Below the pieces are notes generated by a model. That model had not been told where the DNA came from and searched no databases. It saw only the letters and a list, made by a program, of their open reading frames with translations. From contig NC_014158.1 of the NCBI RefSeq assembly GCF_000092225.1, forward strand, positions 2,914,001 to 2,978,000: a stretch of 64,000 nt of DNA, written 5' to 3'. The position numbers were made by a program, and so were the translations under genes. Shown one piece after another: positions 7,997 to 16,824 of the stretch (its first letter is position 1; the number at the start of each line of letters is the position of its first letter). Source of the DNA: Tsukamurella paurometabola DSM 20162 (lineage in GTDB: Bacteria; Actinomycetota; Actinomycetes; Mycobacteriales; Mycobacteriaceae).

Positions 7997-9208
7997 TCAA
8001 GCAGCCGAGGCCGTGATTTGCGGTGCGGTGGGCTGCCAGGTGCGGTTGTCGCGGATGAGGGCGTAGAGAACGTTGACGCGCTTTCGGGCCAGGCAGATCG
8101 TCGCGGGAATGTGTTTCTTTCCCTGGGACCGTTTGCGTTGGTAGTAGGCCCGGGATTCGGGGTCGCAGCGGGTGGCGGTGACCGCGGACATGTACATCAC
8201 TCGTCGCAGTCCGCGGTGATAGCGCTTGGGGGTGCACAGCCTGCCGGTGCGCTTGCCGGAGTCCTTGGAAACCGGGGCCAGGCCGGCCCACGCCGCGAGG
8301 TGATCAGCGGAGACGATTCGGCTGGGATCTCCGACGGCAGCGAGGAATTCAGCACCGAGACGAAAGCCCATGCCGGGCAGGCTCACGATCGCTTCGGCCA
8401 GAGGGTGTCGGCGAAATCGCTCCTCGATGGCGGCATCGACGTTCTTAATCCGCGTATCGAGGTCGATCACCCCCTGCGCGAGCTCAGCAACCAGCGCGGC
8501 GGCGACATCCTCCCCGGGCAGTGCCACGGTTTGCGCTTTCGCCGCCTCGACTGCAGCTTCGGCGATCTTGCCGGCGTTACGCACACCAGCGTCGGAGAGC
8601 ATGCGGGTCAGCCTTACGACACCAGTTCGGCGCAGCACTTTCGGGCGCTGGTAGCGGGCCAGCAGCCTCACCCAGCCACGGTCGGCAGTCGGTTCCGCGG
8701 CGCGCTCGAGCGCGGGACTTACCGAGACCAGCTGCTGACGCAGCCGGTTGATCGTGCGGGTGCGGTCCGCGACCAAATCCGACCGGTGGGCGGTGAGCAT
8801 CGCCAGCTCCGTGACCAGGCCATCAGCCGGAGTCAGCAGTGGCAGATCATCACCACGCATCCGTCCCTGATCAGCGATGACGCGGGCGTCTTTGGCATCG
8901 CTCTTCGCTTCGCCGCCGCGGTAAACCACCGATGCCTGCCACACCGCGCGGCCGGTCAGGTACCGCACCGAGTGCCCTGCGGCGGCGAGCATCGTCAACA
9001 ACAACGTCGCATAGGGGCTGATCAAGTCCACAGTCCACGACACCGTTCCGCCGCGGCCATCAACCTCGGCGATCACCGTGGCGATCGCAGCTTCGTCGTT
9101 GACCACCTTGCGGGAGGAGACCACCTTGCCGGCGTCATCACAGACCGCGACCCAGTGGAACTCCTTGCCGACGTCAACTCCCACCCACCATCGATCCGGA
9201 CCGGCCAT
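7997..9208 (-). CDS. IS110 family transposase (DEDD recombinase)
   Basis: 403 residues, full length. The N-terminal RuvC-like DEDD domain starts with WWVGVDVGKEFHWVAV (first Asp at about residue 11), with KSDAKDARVIADQ further in. The C-terminal Transposase_20 domain contains SLPGMGFRLGAEFLAAVGD and the Ser-bearing PVSKDSGKRTG, where IS110 enzymes have their catalytic serine. It acts with an RNA guide encoded in the element's non-coding end. No frameshift or stop is present, so the element may be active. Confidence 0.95.
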   Translation of the reverse strand: MAGPDRWWVGVDVGKEFHWVAVCDDAGKVVSSRKVVNDEAAIATVIAEVDGRGGTVSWTVDLISPYATLLLTMLAAAGHSVRYLTGRAVWQASVVYRGGEAKSDAKDARVIADQGRMRGDDLPLLTPADGLVTELAMLTAHRSDLVADRTRTINRLRQQLVSVSPALERAAEPTADRGWVRLLARYQRPKVLRRTGVVRLTRMLSDAGVRNAGKIAEAAVEAAKAQTVALPGEDVAAALVAELAQGVIDLDTRIKNVDAAIEERFRRHPLAEAIVSLPGMGFRLGAEFLAAVGDPSRIVSADHLAAWAGLAPVSKDSGKRTGRLCTPKRYHRGLRRVMYMSAVTATRCDPESRAYYQRKRSQGKKHIPATICLARKRVNVLYALIRDNRTWQPTAPQITASAA

Positions 9209-9458
9209 CTCTGCGCTCCTATTCGCTTGTCTACCAGTGAGAACCCGATGGACAACCTCGCCAGCATTTCCTTAAACAAGCGATCACTCGCAGATCTCAA
9301 TCAGCGGCCCGAGGACGTCCAGGCAGGCCGGGCGGCCAATCCTTTCAAGCCGCACCACGACAGGCCGGCAAAGCAGCAACGGCCACACCCGGCCCACCCG
9401 GGCTACAGCCGAACGTAATTCATCACGAATCAACTGCACCTACAAACTTAAGGATTCT
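9209..9458 (-). ncRNA. Putative IS110 bridge RNA region
   Basis: This 250-bp non-coding end lies upstream of the transposase and is read on the minus strand. A 5-bp stem (9332-9336 with 9349-9353, GCGGC/GCCGC) presents a 12-nt loop. Read on the minus strand the loop includes TGAAAGGATT (9347-9338), identical for 10 nt to the insertion site 7974-7983, part of which lies outside the element. Further on, minus-strand ATTGAG (9301-9296) is complementary to the element's end CTCAAT (7984-7989), and TTAAGGA (9275-9269) equals the other end (9448-9454). These are the expected target- and donor-guide relations. Exact RNA ends are not determinable. Confidence 0.65.
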
Positions 9459-9507
9459 GAAATAGACACCACCACGACCACTCCCGCGGCCGGACACCTC
9501 GCACCTA

Positions 9508-9532
9508 AACAAGCATTGCTGCTTGTTTTTTT
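9508..9532 (+). terminator. Intrinsic terminator originally downstream of the ADC-like gene
   Basis: AACAAGC-ATTGCT-GCTTGTT followed by a run of T: a clean 7-bp stem, 6-nt loop and U-tract. Without the insertion sequence it would lie about 60 bp after the ADC-like stop codon. Confidence 0.8.
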
Positions 9533-9534
9533 GT

Positions 9535-9553
9535 CCACTGGATGACACAGTGG
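9535..9553. promoter_or_regulatory. Palindrome ahead of the atu/liu-like operon
   Basis: CCACTG-GATGACA-CAGTGG, six-base arms around seven bases, immediately upstream of GTG 9558. A candidate operator for the TetR encoded at the end of the operon; it is short, so chance is possible. Confidence 0.4.
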
Positions 9554-9557
9554 GGCC

Positions 9558-10340
9558 GTGCCCACCTCAGCTCCCGTCTTCGACGCGCTCGAAGCCACTT
9601 CGACCGCGGTCGCCGCGATCGCTGATTCTCTCAGCGACTGGTCGCTGCCCACTCCAGCCGATGGCTGGACCGTCGCGCATCAGGTCGCCCACCTCGCCTG
9701 GACCGACGAAGTCTCCCTCGTCGCCGCCACCGATCCCGACGGTTTCACCGCGATCCTGCAGGAGGCGATGAAGGACCCGATGGGATTCGTCGACGCCGGC
9801 GCCGAGGAACTGGCCGCCGATCCGGACCTGCGCGCCCGCTGGGACCGGAGCCGGGTCGCCCTCGCCCACGCGCTGCGCGCCGCCGATCCCGGAACCCCGC
9901 TCCCCTGGTTCGGCCCACCGATGCGGCCGGCCACTATGGCAAACGCCCGACTCATGGAGACCTGGGCGCACGGACTCGACATCGCCGACGCCGCGGGCAC
10001 CACGCTCGACGTGCCCGAAGCGCTCCCCCACGTGGCCAAGATCGCCTACAAGACCCGCGATTTCGCCTACACGGTCAACGGCGAGACTCCGCCCGCCGAC
10101 CCGTTCGACGTGGTCCTCACCGCACCCGACGGCGAGGAGATCGCCTTCGGCCCAGGCGACGCGGCTCAGCGCGTGACCGGTTCCCTGGAGGACTTCTGCC
10201 GCCTGGCGACACAGCGCGTCAACGTGGCCGACACCGACCTCGTGGCCACGGGCGACGACGCCATTCACTGGCTGACCATCGCCCAGTGCTTCGCCGGCGC
10301 GCCCGGCGCGGGACGCGCACCGCAGGAGGCATCGCAGTGA
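9558..10340 (+). CDS. DinB-like maleylpyruvate isomerase N-terminal/TIGR03084-type protein
   Basis: 260 residues from GTG. The protein has the mycothiol-dependent-enzyme fold: GWTVAHQVAHLAWTD with His residues that serve as metal ligands, then METWAHGLDIADA with a further His. Homologues of this length are common first genes of actinobacterial acyl-CoA degradation operons and have no proven reaction. It heads the operon; the next gene starts inside its stop codon (GTGA overlap), which indicates translational coupling. A thiol-dependent or detoxifying role is an inference from the fold. Confidence 0.78.
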   Translation: MPTSAPVFDALEATSTAVAAIADSLSDWSLPTPADGWTVAHQVAHLAWTDEVSLVAATDPDGFTAILQEAMKDPMGFVDAGAEELAADPDLRARWDRSRVALAHALRAADPGTPLPWFGPPMRPATMANARLMETWAHGLDIADAAGTTLDVPEALPHVAKIAYKTRDFAYTVNGETPPADPFDVVLTAPDGEEIAFGPGDAAQRVTGSLEDFCRLATQRVNVADTDLVATGDDAIHWLTIAQCFAGAPGAGRAPQEASQ

Positions 10341-12079
10341 CCGCCACCGACCGCCCCATCCGCGTCGCCAATATCTCCGGCATCTACGGCGACCGCGCCG
10401 CAGCGCTCAGCGAGATCCTCGACGGTCCCCGCGTCGACTACATCACCGGCGACTACCTCGCCGAACTCACCATGTTGATTCTGGGCCGGGACCGGCTCAA
10501 AGACGCCGACCTCGGCTACGCCAAGACCTTCCTGCGACACCTCACCCCGCACTTGGCCACGCTCGCCGAACGCGGCACCAAGGTTGTCGTCAACGCGGGC
10601 GGGCTCAACCCCGGAGGGCTCGCCGACGCGGTCGAGAAGGCCATCGAGGACGCAGGGGAGGCGGCCCGCGGCCTCCGCGTCGGCTGGGTCGACGGTGACG
10701 ATCTCCTGGCCAGGTCCGCCGAACTGGGCGTGCCGAACGCGGTGACCGCCAACGCCTACCTGGGAGCCTTCGGCATCGCCGATTGCCTGAACGCCGGAGC
10801 CGACATCGTGATCACCGGTCGGGTCACCGACGCCAGTGTGATCGTGGCACCCGCGATTGCCGAATTCGGCTGGGATCGGACAGATTTCGATGCGTTGGCC
10901 GGAGCCGTCGCGGCCGGGCACATCATCGAATGCGGCACCCAGGCCACCGGCGGCAACTACGCCTTCTTCGACCGGCACCCCCTGGAGAAGCTGCTGCATC
11001 CCGGTTTCCCGATCGCCGAGATCAGCGCCGACGGTTCGTTCGTCATCACCAAACAACCAGGTACCGGCGGCGTGGTCGAGGTGGGCACCGTAACCGCGCA
11101 GCTGCTCTACGAGGTGACCGGTCAGCGCTACGCCAACCCCGATGTCACGCTGCGCCTCGACTCGATGACACTCACCCAAGACGGCGACGACCGCGTGGCC
11201 GTGACCGGCGTCCGCGGCGAAGCTCCGCCCACCACCACGAAGGTGGCCACCACCACGCTCGGCGGATTCCGCAACGAGATCGCCTTCCTGCTCACCGGTC
11301 TCGACATCGAGCGCAAGGCCGCGCTGCTGGAGACCCAATTGCGCGATGCAGTGCAACCGGCCCCATCGGACCTGCAGTTCCGCCTCGCCCGCACCGATCA
11401 CCCGAACGCCGACACCGAAGCCGCCGCGTCGGCTACGCTGACCGCCGTCGCCTGGGACGCGGACCCGAATCGCGTGGGCCGCGCCTTCAGCTCGGCCGCG
11501 GTGGAACTCGCACTCGCCACCTACCCCGGCGCCTCGCCGATGGCACCCCCTGGGAAGGGCGGACCCTACGGCGTCTACCAAGCGGTCTACGTGCCCAACG
11601 GCGAGGTGCCGCACCGTGCGCACCGGCCCGACGGCACCGTCGTCGAGATTGCTCCCCCGAGCCTCACGCAGGAACTGCCCGCCGATCCCTCGCAGCCCGG
11701 AACCACGCCTCCCGCGCCGCCCGACACCGTCGCGGTCCCACTCGGTACGGTCTTCGGCGCCCGCAGTGGCGACAAGGGTGGCAGCGCCAACATCGGTGTC
11801 TGGGCCGAGACCGACGAGGCCTACACCTGGCTCCGCGACCACCTCACCGAAGCGCTTCTGCGCGCACTGCTTCCAGAGACCGGTGAGCTCCCGGTGCGGC
11901 GTTACGAGCTGCCCAACCTCCGCGCCGTGAACTTCGTCATCGAAGACCTGCTGGGCAAGGGCGTCGCACACGGCTACCGTTTCGATCCGCAGGCGAAGGG
12001 GCTGGGCGAATGGTTGCGCTCGCGCACCGTCGACCTGCCCGCCAGCCTGCTTCCGCCCCGGATCGAGGAGACCGCATGA
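10337..12079 (+). CDS. AtuA-like protein (DUF1446, acyclic terpene utilisation family)
   Basis: 580 residues from GTG 10337, which overlaps the upstream stop; an ATG 51 bp earlier would only extend into the preceding gene. The opening IRVANISGIYGDRAAAL, the segment VVNAGGLNPGGLA and the late FGARSGDKGGSANIGVWA are hallmarks of the AtuA family. AtuA is required for citronellol/geraniol degradation in Pseudomonas, but its reaction is not established. The adjoining dehydrogenase, carboxylase and hydratase genes strengthen the assignment. The stop overlaps the next start (ATGA). Confidence 0.85.
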   Translation: MTATDRPIRVANISGIYGDRAAALSEILDGPRVDYITGDYLAELTMLILGRDRLKDADLGYAKTFLRHLTPHLATLAERGTKVVVNAGGLNPGGLADAVEKAIEDAGEAARGLRVGWVDGDDLLARSAELGVPNAVTANAYLGAFGIADCLNAGADIVITGRVTDASVIVAPAIAEFGWDRTDFDALAGAVAAGHIIECGTQATGGNYAFFDRHPLEKLLHPGFPIAEISADGSFVITKQPGTGGVVEVGTVTAQLLYEVTGQRYANPDVTLRLDSMTLTQDGDDRVAVTGVRGEAPPTTTKVATTTLGGFRNEIAFLLTGLDIERKAALLETQLRDAVQPAPSDLQFRLARTDHPNADTEAAASATLTAVAWDADPNRVGRAFSSAAVELALATYPGASPMAPPGKGGPYGVYQAVYVPNGEVPHRAHRPDGTVVEIAPPSLTQELPADPSQPGTTPPAPPDTVAVPLGTVFGARSGDKGGSANIGVWAETDEAYTWLRDHLTEALLRALLPETGELPVRRYELPNLRAVNFVIEDLLGKGVAHGYRFDPQAKGLGEWLRSRTVDLPASLLPPRIEETA

Positions 12080-13251
12080 CCATCACCGCCTGGGACACCG
12101 AGGAGCGACGCGCACTGCACGAAACCGTCGCCGCCTTCACCGAGCGCGAGATCCTGCCGAACCTCGATCAGTGGGAGGCCGATGGCCTGCTCCCGCGTGA
12201 CCTGCACCGCAAGGCGGGCGAACTCGGCCTGCTCGGCGTCTCCTTCCCCGAGGCCGTGGGCGGCGGGGGCGGCGATCCCCGTGACGCCCTCGTGGTGTGT
12301 GAGGCGATGCACGAGGCGGGCGGCTCCGGCGGCCTGTTCGCATCGCTGTTCACCTGCGGGATCTCGGTGCCGCACATCATCCTCGCCGGCACCGACGAGC
12401 AGAAGGCGAAGTGGGTCGCCCCCGTCCTGGCGGGCGAGAAGATCAGCTCGCTCGCGATCACCGAGCCGGGCGGCGGCTCGGATGTCGGCCATCTCACGAC
12501 CACTGCCCGCAAAGACGGTGATCACTACATCGTCAACGGCGCGAAGACCTTCATCACCTCCGGCGTCCGCGCCGACTGGGTGGTCACAGCCGTGCGCACC
12601 GGTGGCGAAGGTGCCGCGGGGATCAGCCTGCTGGTGATCCCCAAGGGACTTCCCGGCTTCGAGGTCAGCGCGCCGCTGAAGAAGCTGGGCTGGCACGCCT
12701 CCGATACCGCCGAGCTCTCCTTCACCGACGTCCGCGTTCCGGCGGAGAACCTGATCGGCCCCGAGGGCAGCGGGTTCCTGCTGATCGGTGCGGCGTTCGT
12801 CACCGAGCGCCTCGGCCTCGCCGTGCAGGCCTACTCACACGCCCAACGGTGCCTCGACCTCACGCTCGACTGGGTTCGCCAGCGTGAGACCTTCGGGGAG
12901 CCTCTGATCAAGCGCCAAGCCGTTCAGAACACCGTGACCGAGATGCGCCGCCGGATCGAGGTGGCCCGTGTGTACAGCCGGCACGTCGCCGACCTGTACA
13001 CGGCCGCACTGGAGTCCGGTGGGCCGGCCGCAGCCGCCGAACTGGTGCCGCAGGCCTGCTTCGCCAAGAACACCGCCGTCGAATGCGGCGAGTGGGTGGC
13101 GAACGAGGCCGTGCAACTCTTCGGCGGACACGGTTACATGTCCGAGTACGAGGTGTCGCGGCACTACCGCGATGTCCGCATCCTGGGCATCGGCGGCGGC
13201 ACCACCCAGATCCTCACCACCCTGGCGGCGAACCGCCTGGGCTACAAGTAG
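12076..13251 (+). CDS. Acyl-CoA dehydrogenase (isovaleryl/citronellyl-CoA type)
   Basis: 391 residues from ATG 12076. The N-terminal helical domain precedes the FAD-binding motif SLAITEPGGGSDVGH (about 125-139), and the C-terminal signature includes VQLFGGHGYMSEYEV. Glu244 in FVTERLGLAV lies where isovaleryl-CoA dehydrogenase carries its catalytic base, which favours a branched substrate (isovaleryl-CoA or citronellyl-CoA) over straight chains. It would introduce the alpha-beta double bond needed before carboxylation by the next two gene products. Spacing to the carboxylase gene is 18 bp. Confidence 0.9.
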   Translation: MTITAWDTEERRALHETVAAFTEREILPNLDQWEADGLLPRDLHRKAGELGLLGVSFPEAVGGGGGDPRDALVVCEAMHEAGGSGGLFASLFTCGISVPHIILAGTDEQKAKWVAPVLAGEKISSLAITEPGGGSDVGHLTTTARKDGDHYIVNGAKTFITSGVRADWVVTAVRTGGEGAAGISLLVIPKGLPGFEVSAPLKKLGWHASDTAELSFTDVRVPAENLIGPEGSGFLLIGAAFVTERLGLAVQAYSHAQRCLDLTLDWVRQRETFGEPLIKRQAVQNTVTEMRRRIEVARVYSRHVADLYTAALESGGPAAAAELVPQACFAKNTAVECGEWVANEAVQLFGGHGYMSEYEVSRHYRDVRILGIGGGTTQILTTLAANRLGYK

Positions 13252-13269
13252 ACCGGAAGGACTCCCGAT

Positions 13270-14859
13270 ATGACGGTGCTCCGCAGCACACCGGCGTCCG
13301 ATGCCGGTAAGTACCGCGAGGCGATGCTCGGCAAGCTCGGCGATCTCACCGCCGAGTTCGACAAAGCCCTGGCGGGCGGCGGCGAGAAGTATGTGGAGCG
13401 ACACCGCAAGCGCGGCAAGCTCACCGCTCGTGAGCGGATCGACAGCGTCCTCGACCCGGCCTCACCGTTCCTGGAGCTGATGCCACTCGCCGCCTGGGGT
13501 AGCGACTTCCAGGTCGGCGCCTCGCTCGTCGGCGGTATCGGCGTGGTCGAGGGCGTCGAGGTGATGGTCGTGGCCAACGACCCCACGGTCAAGGGCGGGA
13601 CCTCGAACCCGTGGACGCTCCGCAAATCGCTGCGCCTCAACGACATCGCCCGGGAGATCCGACTCCCTGTGCTCTCCCTGGTGGAGTCCGGTGGCGCCGA
13701 TCTGCCCACCCAGAAGGAAGTGTTCGTCCCCGGCGGGGCGATGTTCCGCAACCTCACCCAGCTCTCCAAGGCGGGCATCCCCACCATCTCGGTGGTCTAC
13801 GGCAACTCCACCGCAGGCGGCGCCTACATCCCCGGTATGAGCGACCACGTCGTGATGATCAAGGAACGCTCGAAGGTCTTTCTCGCCGGCCCGCCCCTGG
13901 TGAAGGCCGCCACCGGCGAGATCTCCGATGACGAGACGCTCGGCGGCGCCGAGATGCACTCGCGCACCTCCGGTCTCGGTGACTATCTCGCCAACGACGA
14001 GCTGGACGCCGCGCGCATCGCTCGGTCGATCGTCAGACGACTCAACTGGCACAAGCAGGGTCCGGCACCGTCGGCGCTGGTGAAGCCACCGCGATACGGC
14101 GCAGAAGGACTGCTCGACATCGTTCCCGACGATCTGAAGATCCCGTTCGACCCGCGCGAGATCATCGCGCACATCGTCGACGACTCCGACTACGACGAGT
14201 TCAAGCCGCTCTACGGCGGCTCACTCACCACCGGCTGGGCGAACCTGCACGGATATCCGATCGGCATCCTGGCGAACGCCCGCGGCGTGCTGTTCTCCGA
14301 GGAGGCACAGAAGGCCACGCAATTCATCCAGCTGGCCAACCGGTACAACACACCGCTGCTGTTCATCCATAACACCACCGGCTACATGGTGGGCGCCGAG
14401 TACGAACGCGGCGGGATGATCAAGCACGGCTCGATGATGATCAACGCCGTCTCCAACTCGGAAGTGCCGCACATCTCGCTGATCGCCGGCGCATCGTACG
14501 GCGCGGGTCACTACGGCATGGCGGGCCGCGCCTTCAACCCACGGTTCGTATTCACCTGGCCCAGCGCCCGGTCCGCGGTGATGGGCGCCAAGCAACTCGC
14601 CGACGTGGTCACCGAGGTCGCCGCGGCCTCCGCCGCGTCCCGCGGCCAGGCCATGGACCCGGCGTTCGTCGACGGCATGCGCACCGCCATCGAGACCCAG
14701 ATCGATAAGGAATCGCTGCCCGCCTTCATGTCGGGGATGCTCTACGACGACGGGATCATCGATCCCCGCGACACCCGCACCGCCATCGGCATGGCCCTCT
14801 CCGCCATCCACAGCGGACCCGTCCACGGCACCGACGCCTTCGGCGTCTTCCGGATGTGA
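13270..14859 (+). CDS. Acyl-CoA carboxylase beta subunit (carboxyltransferase; methylcrotonyl/geranyl-CoA type)
   Basis: 529 residues, as in methylcrotonyl-CoA and geranyl-CoA carboxylase beta subunits. The crotonase-like carboxyltransferase domains are intact: LVESGGADLPTQKEVFVPGG in the N-half, TGYMVGAEYERGGMIKHG and SYGAGHYGMAGRAF in the C-half. The second motif and total length resemble MCC/GCC rather than propionyl-CoA carboxylase. It transfers CO2 from biotin, carried by the alpha subunit encoded 7 bp downstream, to a 3-methyl-enoyl-CoA. The cognate biotin carrier is fused to that alpha subunit. Confidence 0.92.
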   Translation: MTVLRSTPASDAGKYREAMLGKLGDLTAEFDKALAGGGEKYVERHRKRGKLTARERIDSVLDPASPFLELMPLAAWGSDFQVGASLVGGIGVVEGVEVMVVANDPTVKGGTSNPWTLRKSLRLNDIAREIRLPVLSLVESGGADLPTQKEVFVPGGAMFRNLTQLSKAGIPTISVVYGNSTAGGAYIPGMSDHVVMIKERSKVFLAGPPLVKAATGEISDDETLGGAEMHSRTSGLGDYLANDELDAARIARSIVRRLNWHKQGPAPSALVKPPRYGAEGLLDIVPDDLKIPFDPREIIAHIVDDSDYDEFKPLYGGSLTTGWANLHGYPIGILANARGVLFSEEAQKATQFIQLANRYNTPLLFIHNTTGYMVGAEYERGGMIKHGSMMINAVSNSEVPHISLIAGASYGAGHYGMAGRAFNPRFVFTWPSARSAVMGAKQLADVVTEVAAASAASRGQAMDPAFVDGMRTAIETQIDKESLPAFMSGMLYDDGIIDPRDTRTAIGMALSAIHSGPVHGTDAFGVFRM

Positions 14860-14866
14860 GGAAACC

Positions 14867-16822
14867 ATGACTGCATTCGATTCCGTCCTCGTCGCGAACC
14901 GTGGCGAGATCGCGCGGCGCGTGATCAGCGCGGCGCACGCCCGCGGTCTGCGCGCTGTGGCCGTCTTCTCCGACCCCGATGCGGATGCACCGCACGTCGC
15001 CGAGGCCGACGACGCGGTGCGCCTGCCCGGTGAATCCCCCGCCGACACCTACTTGCAGGGCGAGAAGATCATCGCCGCCGCCAAGGCCACGGGGGCCCAG
15101 GCGATCCATCCGGGCTACGGCTTCCTCTCCGAGAACGCCGACTTCGCGGCGGCCGTGATCGCTGCCGGGATCACCTGGATCGGTCCCTCGCCCGAGGCCA
15201 TCACCGCGATGGGCTCCAAAGTGGCGGCGAAGGCGAAGCTCGCCGAGGCCGGTGTGCCGATGCTCACGAACCTCACCCCGGACCAGGTGTCCGACAGCGA
15301 CTTCCCGGTGCTGGTGAAGGCGTCCGCCGGTGGCGGCGGCCGCGGTATGCGCGTGGTCCGTAGCCGCGATGAGCTGGCCGACAACCTCGAAGCCGCAGAG
15401 CGCGAGGCGAAGTCGGCGTTCGGCGACGGCACCGTCTTCTGCGAGCGCTACCTCGAGCGCGGCCGGCACATCGAGGTGCAGGTGATGGCGGACTCCCAGG
15501 GCACCGTCTGGGCCGTCGGCGAGCGCGAATGCTCCATCCAGCGCCGTCACCAGAAGGTCCTGGAGGAAGCACCGTCACCGCTCGTGGAGCGGCACCCCGC
15601 GATGCGCACGGCGCTGTACGAGGCGGCCGCCAACGCCGCCACAGCGATCGGCTACACCGGTGCGGGCACGGTCGAATTCCTTGCCACCGATGCCGGTGAG
15701 TTCTTCTTCCTCGAGGTGAACACGCGCCTGCAGGTGGAGCATCCGGTCACCGAGGCCACCACCGGACTCGACCTGGTGGGCCTGCAGTTCGACGTGGCCG
15801 CCGGGCTTCCCCTCCCGTCCCCCGAGCCGCCCGCGGCGCGGGGCTGGGCCATCGAGGCCCGGCTCTACGCCGAAGACCCCGCCAACGACTGGCGCCCCGC
15901 CGCCGGTGTGGTTCGCCGCTTCGAGGTCCCCGGCGTGGTCAGCGAGTTCGCCGGGCCCGATCGTCCCGGTATCCGCCTCGACAGCGCTCTGTGGCCGACC
16001 GACAGCGTGGTCGAGGTGTTCTACGACCCGATGCTCGCCAAAGTGATCGGTTACGCCCCCACCCGGGCGCAGGCATTGGCGATCACCGAGGCGGCGCTGC
16101 GCAAGGCAACGATCCACGGGCTCACCACGAACCGGGATCTGCTGGTACGCATCCTCGCCGACCCCGACTTCCAGGCCGGCGACTTCGCCACCGACTTCCT
16201 CACCGGCGATCGCCTGGAACGTCTGGCTGCGCCCCTGCTCGACGACGCCGACCTGGCCCTCGCCGCCGATGCCGCCGGCGCCGTACTGGATCGTCGTGCC
16301 GCGGCGGCCAGTCCGCTACCGCACGTGGCGCCCGGCTGGCGCAACGTGGGGGCACGTACTCTGCTGCCGGAGTTCGAGGACGCCGCGCAGAAGCGGTTCA
16401 CCGCCGATTCCGGTGCCATCGCCACGGTCGGCGACGACGGCACCACCGCCGCGGTCGCCGTCGAACGCGACGGAATCCGGCGCACCGTGACCGTGACCGC
16501 GTACCCGGGCGATCAGACCGTCATCGAGATCGACTCGGCCCGCGGTGCGGCGACACTCACCCTGATCGACCCGTTGCCGTCCGGCGAGGCCGCCGCGGCC
16601 GCGGGGTCGCTCCTGGCACCGATGCCCGGCGTGATCACCCGGATCGGCGCCGCGGTGGGCGATACGGTCGCCGCCGGGCAGCCCGTGCTGTGGATGGAGG
16701 CCATGAAGATGGAACACGCTATTGCGGCGCCCGCCGAAGGGATCCTCACCACGATCGCGGTCGAGGTGGGCCAGAACATCGACGCCGGCGCAGTGGTCGC
16801 CGTGCTGGAGGAGCAGGAGTAA
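14867..16822 (+). CDS. Acyl-CoA carboxylase alpha subunit (biotin carboxylase-carrier fusion)
   Basis: 651 residues. The biotin carboxylase part (about 1-450) begins FDSVLVANRGEIARRVI, has the Gly-rich ATP lid KASAGGGGRGMRVV and the active-site stretch EVNTRLQVEHPVTE. The C-terminal biotinyl domain contains EAMKMEH with the biotinylated Lys near residue 617. It makes carboxybiotin from bicarbonate and ATP and pairs with the beta subunit encoded just upstream. This is the methylcrotonyl/geranyl-CoA carboxylase architecture. Next gene begins 3 bp after the stop. Confidence 0.93.
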   Translation: MTAFDSVLVANRGEIARRVISAAHARGLRAVAVFSDPDADAPHVAEADDAVRLPGESPADTYLQGEKIIAAAKATGAQAIHPGYGFLSENADFAAAVIAAGITWIGPSPEAITAMGSKVAAKAKLAEAGVPMLTNLTPDQVSDSDFPVLVKASAGGGGRGMRVVRSRDELADNLEAAEREAKSAFGDGTVFCERYLERGRHIEVQVMADSQGTVWAVGERECSIQRRHQKVLEEAPSPLVERHPAMRTALYEAAANAATAIGYTGAGTVEFLATDAGEFFFLEVNTRLQVEHPVTEATTGLDLVGLQFDVAAGLPLPSPEPPAARGWAIEARLYAEDPANDWRPAAGVVRRFEVPGVVSEFAGPDRPGIRLDSALWPTDSVVEVFYDPMLAKVIGYAPTRAQALAITEAALRKATIHGLTTNRDLLVRILADPDFQAGDFATDFLTGDRLERLAAPLLDDADLALAADAAGAVLDRRAAAASPLPHVAPGWRNVGARTLLPEFEDAAQKRFTADSGAIATVGDDGTTAAVAVERDGIRRTVTVTAYPGDQTVIEIDSARGAATLTLIDPLPSGEAAAAAGSLLAPMPGVITRIGAAVGDTVAAGQPVLWMEAMKMEHAIAAPAEGILTTIAVEVGQNIDAGAVVAVLEEQE

Positions 16823-16824
16823 CC

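Larger units (their letters stand above)
7986..9458 (-). mobile_element. IS110-group insertion sequence
   Basis: About 1.47 kb. The nine bases AAGGATTCT occur at 7977-7985 (just outside one end) and 9450-9458 (the other end). Removing 7986-9458 restores a simple junction between the ADC-like gene and its terminator. There are no terminal inverted repeats, the transposase has its stop 11 bp from one end, and 250 bp of non-coding DNA lies upstream of the transposase start: this is the IS110-group layout with a bridge-RNA-bearing end. The repeat is best read as the shared target/donor core (ending in CT) rather than a classical duplication. Confidence 0.85.
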
